NCBI GenBank assembly: GCA_034716535.1
Contig: JAYEJW010000324.1
Coordinates: 1-10,747 of the forward strand
Length of the DNA stretch: 10,747 bases
Direction of reading: 5' to 3'
DNA from: JAYEJW01 sp034716535
Lineage (GTDB): Bacteria > Pseudomonadota > Gammaproteobacteria > Chromatiales > Chromatiaceae
Shown: positions 5,194 through 10,747 of the stretch, in pieces
How the letters are laid out: each line of letters starts with the position of its first letter
How positions within the stretch are numbered: position 1 is the stretch's first letter
The notes under the pieces: model-generated
What the model was told of the DNA's origin: nothing
Seen by the model: only the letters and a program-made list of their open reading frames with translations
The model's database searches: none
Program-made: the position numbers and the translations under genes

Positions 5194-6819
5194 ATGCTTC
5201 GCCACGCCTACCTTTGGTTCGACCGTACGATACTCGAGCTGGGGCGCGAGCTTCGGCTTTCCTACCTGCCCCCCCTGATGGTCTATGTGGCTGCCGGCGT
5301 CTCGGGGCTCACCAGCATCGTCGGCACCTTCTTCGTCAAGGACTACCTAGGCCTCTCGGCCGAATTCCTCGCTGCACTCGGCTTCTGGGCCGGGATACCC
5401 TGGGCGTTGAAGATGCCTCTCGGGCATCTGGTGGACCTGATCTGGCGCTACAAGGCCGTCCTGGTCTATGTTGGTGCCGCGTTGATCGCCGCCAGCCTGT
5501 TGATCATGGTCGGCCTTCTCGGCCACCCCGATGCCATGGGCGCAACCATGCCCCTGGAGGCTTGGTTCGTGTTGAGCGCGCTGCTCGCGCCAACGGGCTA
5601 CGTGGTACAGGACGTGGTCGCCGACGCCATGACCGTCGAGGCGGTGCCCGTGGTGGACCGAGAGGGGCATCCGTTCGCGGCAGGGACGCGACGCCTGATG
5701 CACACGACCATGCAGACCCTGGGGCGCGTCGCGATCATCGGGGGGAGCGTTTTCGTCGCGCTGCTCAATGTCTTCATGTTCCAGGGCGTGGAGGCCATGC
5801 CCGAGGAGCAGAAGGCGGCGATCTACCTCTACATCTACCAGCTGGCATTGTTCATTCCCGTCGTGTCGGTCCTGGGAGTGCTGCTGGGCGGTGTGCTCAA
5901 GCGCCGTGAGCTCAGACGCCTGCACGCGCACGGCTTCGACGCGATCACGGCGGAGGAGATGGTCCACGGCCATGTCGAGCGCACGGAGCCCAACTGGTGG
6001 ATCCTTGGCGGCAGTCTGGTCTTCGTGATCTTCACGCTGTCGATGGGGCTGGGGGACATTCCTTACAACCAAGAGATCATCTTCGCGGGTTCCATGGCGA
6101 TTCTGGTGTTTCTGATCGCGCGCCTGATGAAGGAGCTCCAACCGGAAGCGCAGCGTGTGCTGCTCGGCACGGCGATCGTCATTTTCATCTACCGTGCCAT
6201 GCCCACGCCGGGTCCTGGACAGACTTGGTGGATGATCGACGAGCTCCTGTTCGATCAGCAGTTCCTGTCCGTGCTGTCTCTGATCAGCAGCGGTCTCGCC
6301 CTGTTCGGTATGTTCATCTTTCGCCGTTTCATGGCCGAGAAGTCGATCGCCTACGTGGTGGGTTTTCTCACGATCGTGAGCACGGTGCTCGCCCTGCCCA
6401 TCATCGGTATGTTCTACGGAATGCACGCGTGGACGGCCGCCCACACCGGCGGGGTCGTGGATGCCCGCTTCATCGCGCTGGTGGACACGGCGATCGAGTC
6501 GCCCCTGGGGCAGGTCGCGATGATCCCCATGCTCGCCTGGATCGCAAACTCGGCGCCGGCACACCTAAAGGCGACCTTTTTTGCAGTCATGGCCTCCTTC
6601 ACCAATCTCGCGCTGTCCCTGAGTCAGCTTGGCACCAAGTACCTGAACCAAGTGTTCACCGTGACCCGCGAGGTCGAGGACCGTGACACCGGCGCGATCA
6701 GCGTCCCTGCGGACTACTCGGAGCTCGGCTGGTTGCTGATCACGGTGACGGTCGTCACCTTCGTCCTGCCGATGACGGCGATCCTGTTGGTCAAGATGAC
6801 GCGCCTGCGCAGCGCCTGA
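5194..6819 (+). CDS. MFS transporter, BT1 (folate-biopterin transporter)-like
   Basis: Encodes 541 residues and is strongly hydrophobic, with roughly 12 predicted membrane segments. BT1-like features are PWALKMPLGHLVDL at 69-82 (compare the PWxIKPLxGxxSD element of that family) and the charged helix YVVQDVVADAMTVE at 136-149. The C-terminal half has DTAIESPLGQVAMIPML at 431-447 followed by PAHLKATFFAVMASFTNLA at 455-473. A central cytoplasmic loop at about 236-266 (RREL to ERTEPN) separates the two halves. Substrates of bacterial BT1-like proteins are mostly unknown, and folates or pterins are only the family name. No strong ribosome binding site precedes ATG 5194. A later start such as the Met at residue 29 would cut into the first conserved segment, so I keep this one. 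It is transcribed alone as far as I can see. Another MFS subfamily is possible. Confidence 0.85.
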   Translation: MLRHAYLWFDRTILELGRELRLSYLPPLMVYVAAGVSGLTSIVGTFFVKDYLGLSAEFLAALGFWAGIPWALKMPLGHLVDLIWRYKAVLVYVGAALIAASLLIMVGLLGHPDAMGATMPLEAWFVLSALLAPTGYVVQDVVADAMTVEAVPVVDREGHPFAAGTRRLMHTTMQTLGRVAIIGGSVFVALLNVFMFQGVEAMPEEQKAAIYLYIYQLALFIPVVSVLGVLLGGVLKRRELRRLHAHGFDAITAEEMVHGHVERTEPNWWILGGSLVFVIFTLSMGLGDIPYNQEIIFAGSMAILVFLIARLMKELQPEAQRVLLGTAIVIFIYRAMPTPGPGQTWWMIDELLFDQQFLSVLSLISSGLALFGMFIFRRFMAEKSIAYVVGFLTIVSTVLALPIIGMFYGMHAWTAAHTGGVVDARFIALVDTAIESPLGQVAMIPMLAWIANSAPAHLKATFFAVMASFTNLALSLSQLGTKYLNQVFTVTREVEDRDTGAISVPADYSELGWLLITVTVVTFVLPMTAILLVKMTRLRSA

Positions 6820-7029
6820 TGTTTAGGAGGCGGCAGGGTGCTGGGCGAAGGTGTGATCAGCCCGGAGGATGCGGACTTCATGCGCCGGGGTGATTCGGCT
6901 GCGTAGGCCATCGCGATTATCCAGGATCGTCAGTCGGGTATGCTGTCGTCGCGCGCCGACATCTAGACGGAAAAGGCCTCCAACCGCGGACCCGCGTAGG
7001 TTGCAGGTCGAGAACTACCGCGAGGAAAA
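6820..7029 (+). other. Intergenic stretch with a possible coding remnant
   Basis: The stretch between the transporter stop and the DUF1622 start. Positions 6838-6906 read in frame as a short segment containing VISPEDADF and ending at TAG. This resembles the ISPEDLDLF piece near the C-terminus of LOG-family (lysine decarboxylase-like) proteins. It has no start codon with a ribosome binding site and no upstream body. The remainder (6907-7021) presumably carries the DUF1622 promoter, with GAGG at 7022-7025 as ribosome binding site. Confidence 0.3.
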
Positions 7030-7389
7030 ATGAACGAATTCAAATCGATCGTCGCTATCGTTGCCTACGGACTTGAGGCGTTTGGCGTGCTCATTATCGT
7101 CCTCGGCTCTGGGGCTGCGACGGTTCGCGTCATTCCTCAGCTGAGATCGAGAACCCTGTTGGAGATCTATCACGAGTACCGACAGGTCGTGGGACGTTCG
7201 ATTCTGCTGGGACTGGAATTTCTGATCGCCGGAGACGTCATCCGGACGGTGATCGTGTCCCACACGCTCTCCAACGTCGCCGTGCTCGCGCTGATCGTGG
7301 TCATGCGAGCATTCCTCAGCTTTACACTGGCTCTCGAGATCGAGGGGAAGCTACCCTGGAGCGGCAGCGCCGAAAAGACGTCCTCCTGA
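7030..7389 (+). CDS. DUF1622 family inner-membrane protein
   Basis: Encodes 119 residues with three predicted membrane helices at about 8-34, 55-76 and 82-103. The DUF1622 signature is clear: GRSILLGLEFLIAGDVIRTV at 55-74, then MRAFLSFTLALEIEGKLPW at 92-110. The helix 2 charges (E63, D69, R72) and the R93 to E103-E105 region are the conserved polar positions I associate with this family. Function is unknown. The start is supported by GAGG about 4 bases before the ATG. It converges with the GlxA-type regulator with only 19 bases between stop codons, leaving no room for a long terminator. No cotranscribed partner is apparent. Confidence 0.92.
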   Translation: MNEFKSIVAIVAYGLEAFGVLIIVLGSGAATVRVIPQLRSRTLLEIYHEYRQVVGRSILLGLEFLIAGDVIRTVIVSHTLSNVAVLALIVVMRAFLSFTLALEIEGKLPWSGSAEKTSS

Positions 7390-7408
7390 ACACGCACGGG
7401 CTCTACAC

Positions 7409-8494
7409 CTATCGGAGACTACCCGCCTCGTGCCTCGCACTTCCCTGGCGGGCCGCGTGGGTCGGATCTGAAGCTCGGAAAGCCGGTTGGAACATACGAC
7501 GATATTGACTGGGCGTGAGACCGGTGCGGCGCTTGAACAATCTGCGAAAGAAAGACGGGTCTTTGTAACTGACTTCCACACTGATCTCGTCCACAGGCAT
7601 CTGTCCGGATTCGAGCAGGCGCTTCGCCTCTTCTATGCGCAGATTCTGTAAATAGTCAATGAGTGAGATGCTGGTAGCCGACTTGAAGCGCCGTTTCAGC
7701 GTGCGTTCGGGAATGTTTGCCAACTTGACGACTTGTTTGATTGCGTCGGTTGCCCGGAAATGCTCGCCAAGCCATTCCTCGCAGGACCGCACTACAGAGT
7801 CTGCATGCGGGCTTCTGCGTACCAGCGTCGCATAGGGTAGCTGACCTTCACCGTGCCATTTCAGAAGATACACCTTGGCGATACGCAGTGCCTCTCCCGG
7901 ACTGGAGTGGCGCGATATGATGTGGATGGCGAGATCGTGCCAGGATGTCGTACCCCCCGCGGTGACGATGCGACCCTGCACATCGGCAAAGACCAGATTC
8001 GGTTCCGGTCGAAAACGGACTTTTGGATAGAGCTTCCTGAACAGATCCTGGTAGCCCCAGTGGGAAGTGGCCTCGCAGCCATCGAGCAGGCCGGTTTCGG
8101 CCAACATCACGGCGCCTGAACAGGCGGAGTACAGCGTGGTGCCTTCCCTGTACTTCTGGCGTATCCATTCGACAAGCTCGGGATAGCGTCCCCGAATATC
8201 CTCGTCCGGCCCCAACCAAAGCTCGGGCAATATCAGAATGCTGGCCTTAGGGTCATCCGCGACTGAGAAGTCGGGCACGACCGGAATGCGATTGCCGCAG
8301 GTGAACGCTTCTCCGCTGGGCGCGACGATGCGAACCCGGAACAGGGCCTGCACCGATTCTGTACGCACCAGCGTCTGCCAGATACTTCCGGCGGCCAGAA
8401 GTACATCCACCATGCCGTAGAGAGCGGAGCCTGCAGTCTCCGGCACGGCAACAATCAAGACCTCCACAGGGCTTTGATCTGAGCCTGTCATCAT
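7409..8494 (-). CDS. GlxA-type transcriptional regulator: DJ-1/PfpI-like domain plus AraC HTH
   Basis: Encodes 361 residues from the ATG at 8494; the next codon is also ATG. The frame extends to 8566, but that would run through the promoter-like sequence. The N-terminal half (about 8-185) is a class I glutamine amidotransferase-like (DJ-1/PfpI) domain, with the elbow cysteine C125 in YSACSGAVML, then GLLDGCEATSHWG (135-147) and TAGGTTSWHDLAIHII (178-193). The C-terminal AraC domain has two helix-turn-helix units, at about 252-272 (AIKQVVKLANIPERTLKRRF) and 300-321, the latter followed by LTPSQYRRMF. In this family the first domain is thought to sense a small metabolite and is generally not a working amidase. 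The ligand here is unknown. It is divergent from the half-OsmC gene, which is the natural candidate target along with its own promoter. Confidence 0.93.
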   Translation of the reverse strand: MMTGSDQSPVEVLIVAVPETAGSALYGMVDVLLAAGSIWQTLVRTESVQALFRVRIVAPSGEAFTCGNRIPVVPDFSVADDPKASILILPELWLGPDEDIRGRYPELVEWIRQKYREGTTLYSACSGAVMLAETGLLDGCEATSHWGYQDLFRKLYPKVRFRPEPNLVFADVQGRIVTAGGTTSWHDLAIHIISRHSSPGEALRIAKVYLLKWHGEGQLPYATLVRRSPHADSVVRSCEEWLGEHFRATDAIKQVVKLANIPERTLKRRFKSATSISLIDYLQNLRIEEAKRLLESGQMPVDEISVEVSYKDPSFFRRLFKRRTGLTPSQYRRMFQPAFRASDPTHAARQGSARHEAGSLR

Positions 8495-8650
8495 GGTGAT
8501 CCCAATTAGTGGCACAAATGCCCCGTTTCTGCCCAAAATCCATCTTATACGGCCGCTTGTCAACATCTATCGTATATCTCAAGTCGCTTCCACGCTGTCA
8601 CGCAGCCTAAGCGACCCATCGAGTAACCCACGCAAGCAAGGAGAACGACC
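8495..8650. promoter_or_regulatory. Divergent control region with inverted repeats, GlxA-type regulator / half-OsmC
   Basis: These 156 bases separate two divergent starts and are visibly more AT-rich than the flanking genes. Three elements stand out. GGCA-CAAA-TGCC at 8511-8522 is a short inverted repeat 17 bases from the regulator start. TATACG at 8546-8551 and CGTATA at 8571-8576 are 6-base inverted arms separated by 19. Inside that interval the minus strand reads TTGACA (8558-8563), a perfect -35 match, although the hexamer 17 bases further on (GATTTT) is a poor -10. The half-OsmC ribosome binding site AAGGAG is at 8638-8643, 7 bases before its ATG. Confidence 0.5.
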
Positions 8651-8941
8651 ATGACCGATCAGATGAGAAACGAGCAGGCGCAGGCCGGCGCGAATGAGGG
8701 TACTGTCAATGGTATCCATATCGAGGAACTGGAATCCGAGCTTGAAGGCGACATCGACCTGCGCGGCTTCCTGGGCCTTTCCGGCGACGTGCCGAAGGGC
8801 TTTACCAACATCCGGGTCAACTTCAGGGTCAGAGCCGATGTGGACAACATGGAAAGACTGAAACGACTGACCGCGTACTCACCGGTACTCAATACCATCA
8901 CCCAGGGTGCGAAGGTGGATATTCGGGTGGAGGCGAAATAG
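8651..8941 (+). CDS. Half-size OsmC-like protein (C-terminal half only, no cysteine)
   Basis: Encodes 96 residues. From about residue 21 it aligns by eye with the C-terminal half of OsmC-family proteins: GIHIEELESELEGDIDLRGF (21-40), LGLSGDVPKGFTNIRVNFRV (41-60), then the AYSPVLNTITQGAKVDIRVE ending (75-94). The first half of a normal OsmC domain (usually about 140 residues or more), including its first strand set and the central-helix cysteine, is absent. Residues 1-20 are polar filler. The protein contains no cysteine, so a thiol peroxidase mechanism is ruled out. The SPV triad in place of CPV occurs, as I recall, in the subfamily with IDLRGFLGL. A strong ribosome binding site (AAGGAG, 7 bases upstream) shows that this short form is what is translated. 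It is divergent from the GlxA-type regulator and followed by a hairpin. It may be a stabilised remnant, a binding protein or one half of a split domain. Confidence 0.8.
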   Translation: MTDQMRNEQAQAGANEGTVNGIHIEELESELEGDIDLRGFLGLSGDVPKGFTNIRVNFRVRADVDNMERLKRLTAYSPVLNTITQGAKVDIRVEAK

Positions 8942-9045
8942 GGACATGGCTCAGCAGCCGACCCGGAGGGTTCGTCTTCCAAGCCGTCATGGGTCGGCCA
9001 CGTGAGCTTGGGTGTGGTAATTCGCGCCTCCTGAAAGAGACCCGA

Positions 9046-9073
9046 TGGGCGGAACCCCGGTGGGTTCCGCCCA
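9046..9073. terminator. Probable bidirectional terminator hairpin
   Basis: TGGGCGGAACCC (9046-9057) pairs perfectly with GGGTTCCGCCCA (9062-9073) around a CGGT loop, giving a 12-bp stem. It sits between the convergent half-OsmC and tautomerase genes, 105 bases after one stop and 18 after the other. Neither side has a clear T-tract, so it may be a 3'-end stabiliser or a repetitive palindrome instead of a classic intrinsic terminator. Confidence 0.6.
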
Positions 9074-9091
9074 CAGCCATGTTGACGACCT

Positions 9092-9313
9092 TCAGCCGGC
9101 GCCGGCCTGCAGCCTGCGCACATCGGCGCTCGTGAGCCCTTGGCCGCCGATGCCCCAGTTGCCCTCCTGGACCTCCTCGACCAGCACCCAGGTAACGCCG
9201 CGCATGGCTTCCCCTTCGATGGACACCATGGCGTCGGTGACCTTTTCGATCATCTGGCGCTTTTGCTCGTCGGTGAACACGTTCTCGATGACGTTGATTT
9301 TGACCATTGGCAT
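9092..9313 (-). CDS. 4-oxalocrotonate tautomerase-like small protein
   Basis: Encodes 73 residues. The ATG at 9313 follows AAAGGAG by 7 bases and places proline second (MPMVKINV), so removal of Met would expose the Pro-1 general base typical of the tautomerase superfamily. A start at the next Met would lose it. DEQKRQMIEKVTDAMV (15-30) is the conserved helix and VTWVLVEEVQEGNWGIGG (40-57) the second strand and beta-hairpin. The arginines equivalent to Arg11 and Arg39 of 4-oxalocrotonate tautomerase are not present at the aligned positions (ENVFTDEQK replaces EGRSDEQK, and VTW replaces VRV). The classical dicarboxylate substrate is therefore unlikely. The family forms hexamers in the cytosol. 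It is second in a leftward pair, 58 bases after the membrane protein gene. Confidence 0.88.
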   Translation of the reverse strand: MPMVKINVIENVFTDEQKRQMIEKVTDAMVSIEGEAMRGVTWVLVEEVQEGNWGIGGQGLTSADVRRLQAGAG

Positions 9314-9371
9314 GACAGTTCTCCTTTGGAGAGTGGGTTGAAGATTGGCAGCAAAGGACGGTGCCGGGCGT

Positions 9372-9776
9372 CTAATCCGGAGAAACCACCTGAACGATGC
9401 TGCCGTCGACGGGTGGCGTGAAGATCGCCGTCGTGAAGAGCTTCCAGCTCATCGCCGGGGTGCGGTTCCAGGGCATCAGCGAGAGAATCCGGGCCAAGGG
9501 GCAGTAGCCGGTCGTCAACAGGGCTGTGGTGCCGGCCAGCTGGACCCAGTTCACCCAGCCGAAGAAAGGCGCCTGTCCCAGGATCAGCAGCCCGAGATAG
9601 CCGATACGGACCTGCATCGGAAATGCGGTGATTTGCGGTGAGCGCACCAGAAAATGTGTGCTGTGAATCAGGGTTACCGCCATGGCCAGGAATAGGGCCG
9701 GGGGCCACAGCAGCAGTCCGGTGACGAGAAAGACGTCTGTGACGAGCCAGTATCTCCAGATGGTGCGTTCGTTCAT
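9372..9776 (-). CDS. Small three-helix membrane protein with GYCPLARILSL motif
   Basis: Encodes 134 residues. Hydrophobic segments lie at about 13-38, 58-75 and 77-98, and the second and third are close enough to form a hairpin. Immediately after the third comes GYCPLARILSLMPWNR (90-105). The CPL element recalls the conserved Cys-Pro-Leu of the DUF2892/YgaP-type membrane domain, but the surrounding sequence differs, so I do not assign that family firmly. C92 is the only cysteine. The hydrophilic tail (about 106-134) ends PPVDGSIVQVVSPD. The start at ATG 9776 is backed by AGGA about 9 bases upstream. It is first in the leftward pair with the tautomerase, so a shared function in small-molecule metabolism is possible but unproven. 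Confidence 0.85.
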   Translation of the reverse strand: MNERTIWRYWLVTDVFLVTGLLLWPPALFLAMAVTLIHSTHFLVRSPQITAFPMQVRIGYLGLLILGQAPFFGWVNWVQLAGTTALLTTGYCPLARILSLMPWNRTPAMSWKLFTTAIFTPPVDGSIVQVVSPD

Positions 9777-9979
9777 GTCGGGTTTCCTGCTCGGGTGCCG
9801 GTACGGTGGTTCCCGGCCTCGGAGACAAGTCTGGCGGGCCAGCAGCCCCTATGCTTGGAGGTGCCGGGGAGGTTTTGTGGAGATTGTCTGCTACCGTTTT
9901 CTGGTACTTACGCCAACCCTTCTTGACACCCGTGTCGCTGCGGATGATGGGAACGAGTCGTGGTGAGGCCCTCTCCCCA

Positions 9980-10002
9980 TCCCTCTCCCAGCGGGAGAGG
10001 GA
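9980..10002. repeat. Short palindromic intergenic element (CCCTCTCCC/GGGAGAGGG)
   Basis: TCCCTCTCCC (9980-9989) and GGGAGAGGGA (9993-10002) form a perfect 10-bp stem with an AGC loop, preceded by a direct partial copy CCTCTCCCC at 9970-9978. This sequence type is a widespread REP-like intergenic palindrome in proteobacteria, by recall. It lies 50 bases upstream of the wHTH/TolB-like gene, within the 275-base gap after the membrane protein gene. Confidence 0.75.
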
Positions 10003-10051
10003 GATCAGGGAGCGCCTGCAGCGCGATTGTCACGGTAGGAGGACCTGTCTG

Positions 10052-10747
10052 ATGCGAATGACCTTCGGGGCTTACGAGCTCGACACCGCGCTGTTCGAGC
10101 TGCGGCGAAACGGTGAGCCCCGTCCGATGGAGCCCCAGGTGTTCGACCTCCTGGTCTACCTGGCCAGGCACCGCGACCGCATCGTCAGCCGCCAGGAGCT
10201 CCTCGACGAGCTGTGGGCCGGTCGGGTGGTCACTGAATCCACCCTGAGCAGCCGTATCAAGGCCGCCCGATATGCAGTCGGCGACGACGGTCGGTCCCAG
10301 AACTGCATCGCGACCTTCAACCGTCGCGGTTACCGTTTCGTGGCCGAGGTGCGGGAGCAGTCGAAGGCGGCCGACCCTGGTCCCGTCGCGGACAGCTGGG
10401 ACGGGGGATTGCTCAGGAGCGGGGCCGTTGCCGGGAGCGAAGATGCCGGTGCCGCGTGCCTGTTCCCGCGCCAACCCGCCTTGTACCCTGACCGCCCGTC
10501 CCTGGCAGTGCTGCCTTTCTCCCACAGCCACGGCAACGACGCCATCGCCTGGACCGCCGACGTGCTGGGCGAGGACATCAGCATTCAACTGGCCCGCATT
10601 CCGGGTTTTCTGGTGGTGTCCCGCAACTCCACCGAGCGCTACCGCGGGCGGGAGGTTGGCATCAGGCAGATCGGTCGCGAGCTGGGCACCGACTACCTGG
10701 TGGAGGGCTCGGTATGGGAGAGCGGAAAGCGCCTGCGGGTCTCTGTG
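10052..10747 (+). CDS. Winged-helix (OmpR/CadC-type) regulator with TolB-like domain, partial
   Basis: The reading frame from ATG 10052 is open for 232 codons and leaves the window, so the C-terminus is missing. AGGAGG at 10037-10042, 9 bases ahead, fixes the start over the ATG at 10058. Residues 1-100 are an OmpR/PhoB-type winged helix: FGAYELD (5-11), the recognition region QELLDELWAGRVVTESTLSS (48-67) and the closing wing RRGYRFVAEV (91-100). There is no receiver domain. A linker of about 45 residues leads to a TolB-like domain from about 147: RPSLAVLPF (148-156), EDISIQLARIPGF (174-186), VVSRNSTERYRG (188-199) and LGTDYLVEGSVW (211-222). Proteins of this build usually continue into TPR repeats and, unlike CadC, may or may not have a membrane helix. 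No helix is seen in the visible part. The target is unknown. Confidence 0.9.
   Translation, partial: MRMTFGAYELDTALFELRRNGEPRPMEPQVFDLLVYLARHRDRIVSRQELLDELWAGRVVTESTLSSRIKAARYAVGDDGRSQNCIATFNRRGYRFVAEVREQSKAADPGPVADSWDGGLLRSGAVAGSEDAGAACLFPRQPALYPDRPSLAVLPFSHSHGNDAIAWTADVLGEDISIQLARIPGFLVVSRNSTERYRGREVGIRQIGRELGTDYLVEGSVWESGKRLRVSV

Noticed and set aside
5347..6564. A 405-codon minus-strand frame inside the BT1-like transporter
   Set aside because: It lies wholly antisense to a clear membrane transporter, and its His/Asp/Gln/Arg-rich translation is typical of a shadow frame.
9923..9948. TTGACA with a downstream GATGAT as a promoter for the wHTH/TolB-like gene
   Set aside because: The spacing is only 14 bases and the -10 match is poor. 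Nothing at 16-18 bases looks like TATAAT.
9682..9966. A 94-codon plus-strand frame overlapping the start of the three-helix membrane protein gene
   Set aside because: Antisense to a better-supported gene, with Ser/Arg/Gly-rich composition and no ribosome binding site.

Overview
The window is about 10.7 kb of GC-rich DNA that looks like a free-living proteobacterial chromosome, most likely a gammaproteobacterium. Pointers are Shine-Dalgarno-led genes, a winged-helix/TolB-like regulator, a DUF1622 protein, a GlxA-type AraC regulator and compact CCCTCTCCC/GGGAGAGGG intergenic hairpins. That placement is inference. I see no rRNA, tRNA, CRISPR array, transposase or phage gene. This reads as ordinary chromosome with unusual accessory content, not a mobile island.

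Layout. (1) 1-343 has no convincing gene. (2) 344-2302 (+) encodes a prokaryotic pentameric ligand-gated ion channel (Cys-loop superfamily) carrying two tandem beta-rich modules ahead of the canonical ligand-binding domain, as in the DeCLIC-type architecture. (3) 2306-3595 (-) encodes a glutamate/aspartate:cation symporter of the family that includes GltPh and the mammalian EAATs. It converges on the channel gene with 3 bases between the stop codons. (4) 3742-4853 (+) is a tight three-gene operon: a single-domain rhodanese, an unrecognised 111-residue protein and a two-helix COG3671-like membrane protein. (5) 4854-5193 is a gap with a short GCGAAG repeat, palindromes and an in-frame extension past the last stop. 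(6) 5194-6819 (+) is a 12-helix-class transporter resembling the BT1/folate-biopterin branch of the MFS. (7) 7030-7389 (+) is a DUF1622 membrane protein. (8) 7409-8494 (-) is a GlxA-type regulator (DJ-1/PfpI-like domain plus AraC HTH), divergent from (9) 8651-8941 (+), a cysteine-free C-terminal half of an OsmC-like protein. (10) A 12-bp-stem hairpin at 9046-9073 separates this from a leftward pair: a three-helix membrane protein (9776-9372) and a 4-oxalocrotonate-tautomerase-like protein (9313-9092). (11) 10052 to the right edge (+) is the start of a winged-helix/TolB-like regulator, cut by the window.

How it fits together. Most of the genes are membrane or stress associated. The standout is the channel: signal peptide, Met/Gly-rich segment, duplicated N-terminal modules, Pro-loop receptor domain and four membrane helices with a readable M2 pore. 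Its neighbour is a homologue of the transporters that clear the ligand of animal glutamate synapses. Any functional link between the two is speculation. The second unusual unit is the divergent GlxA-type regulator and half-size OsmC gene, whose 156-base shared control region contains inverted repeats.
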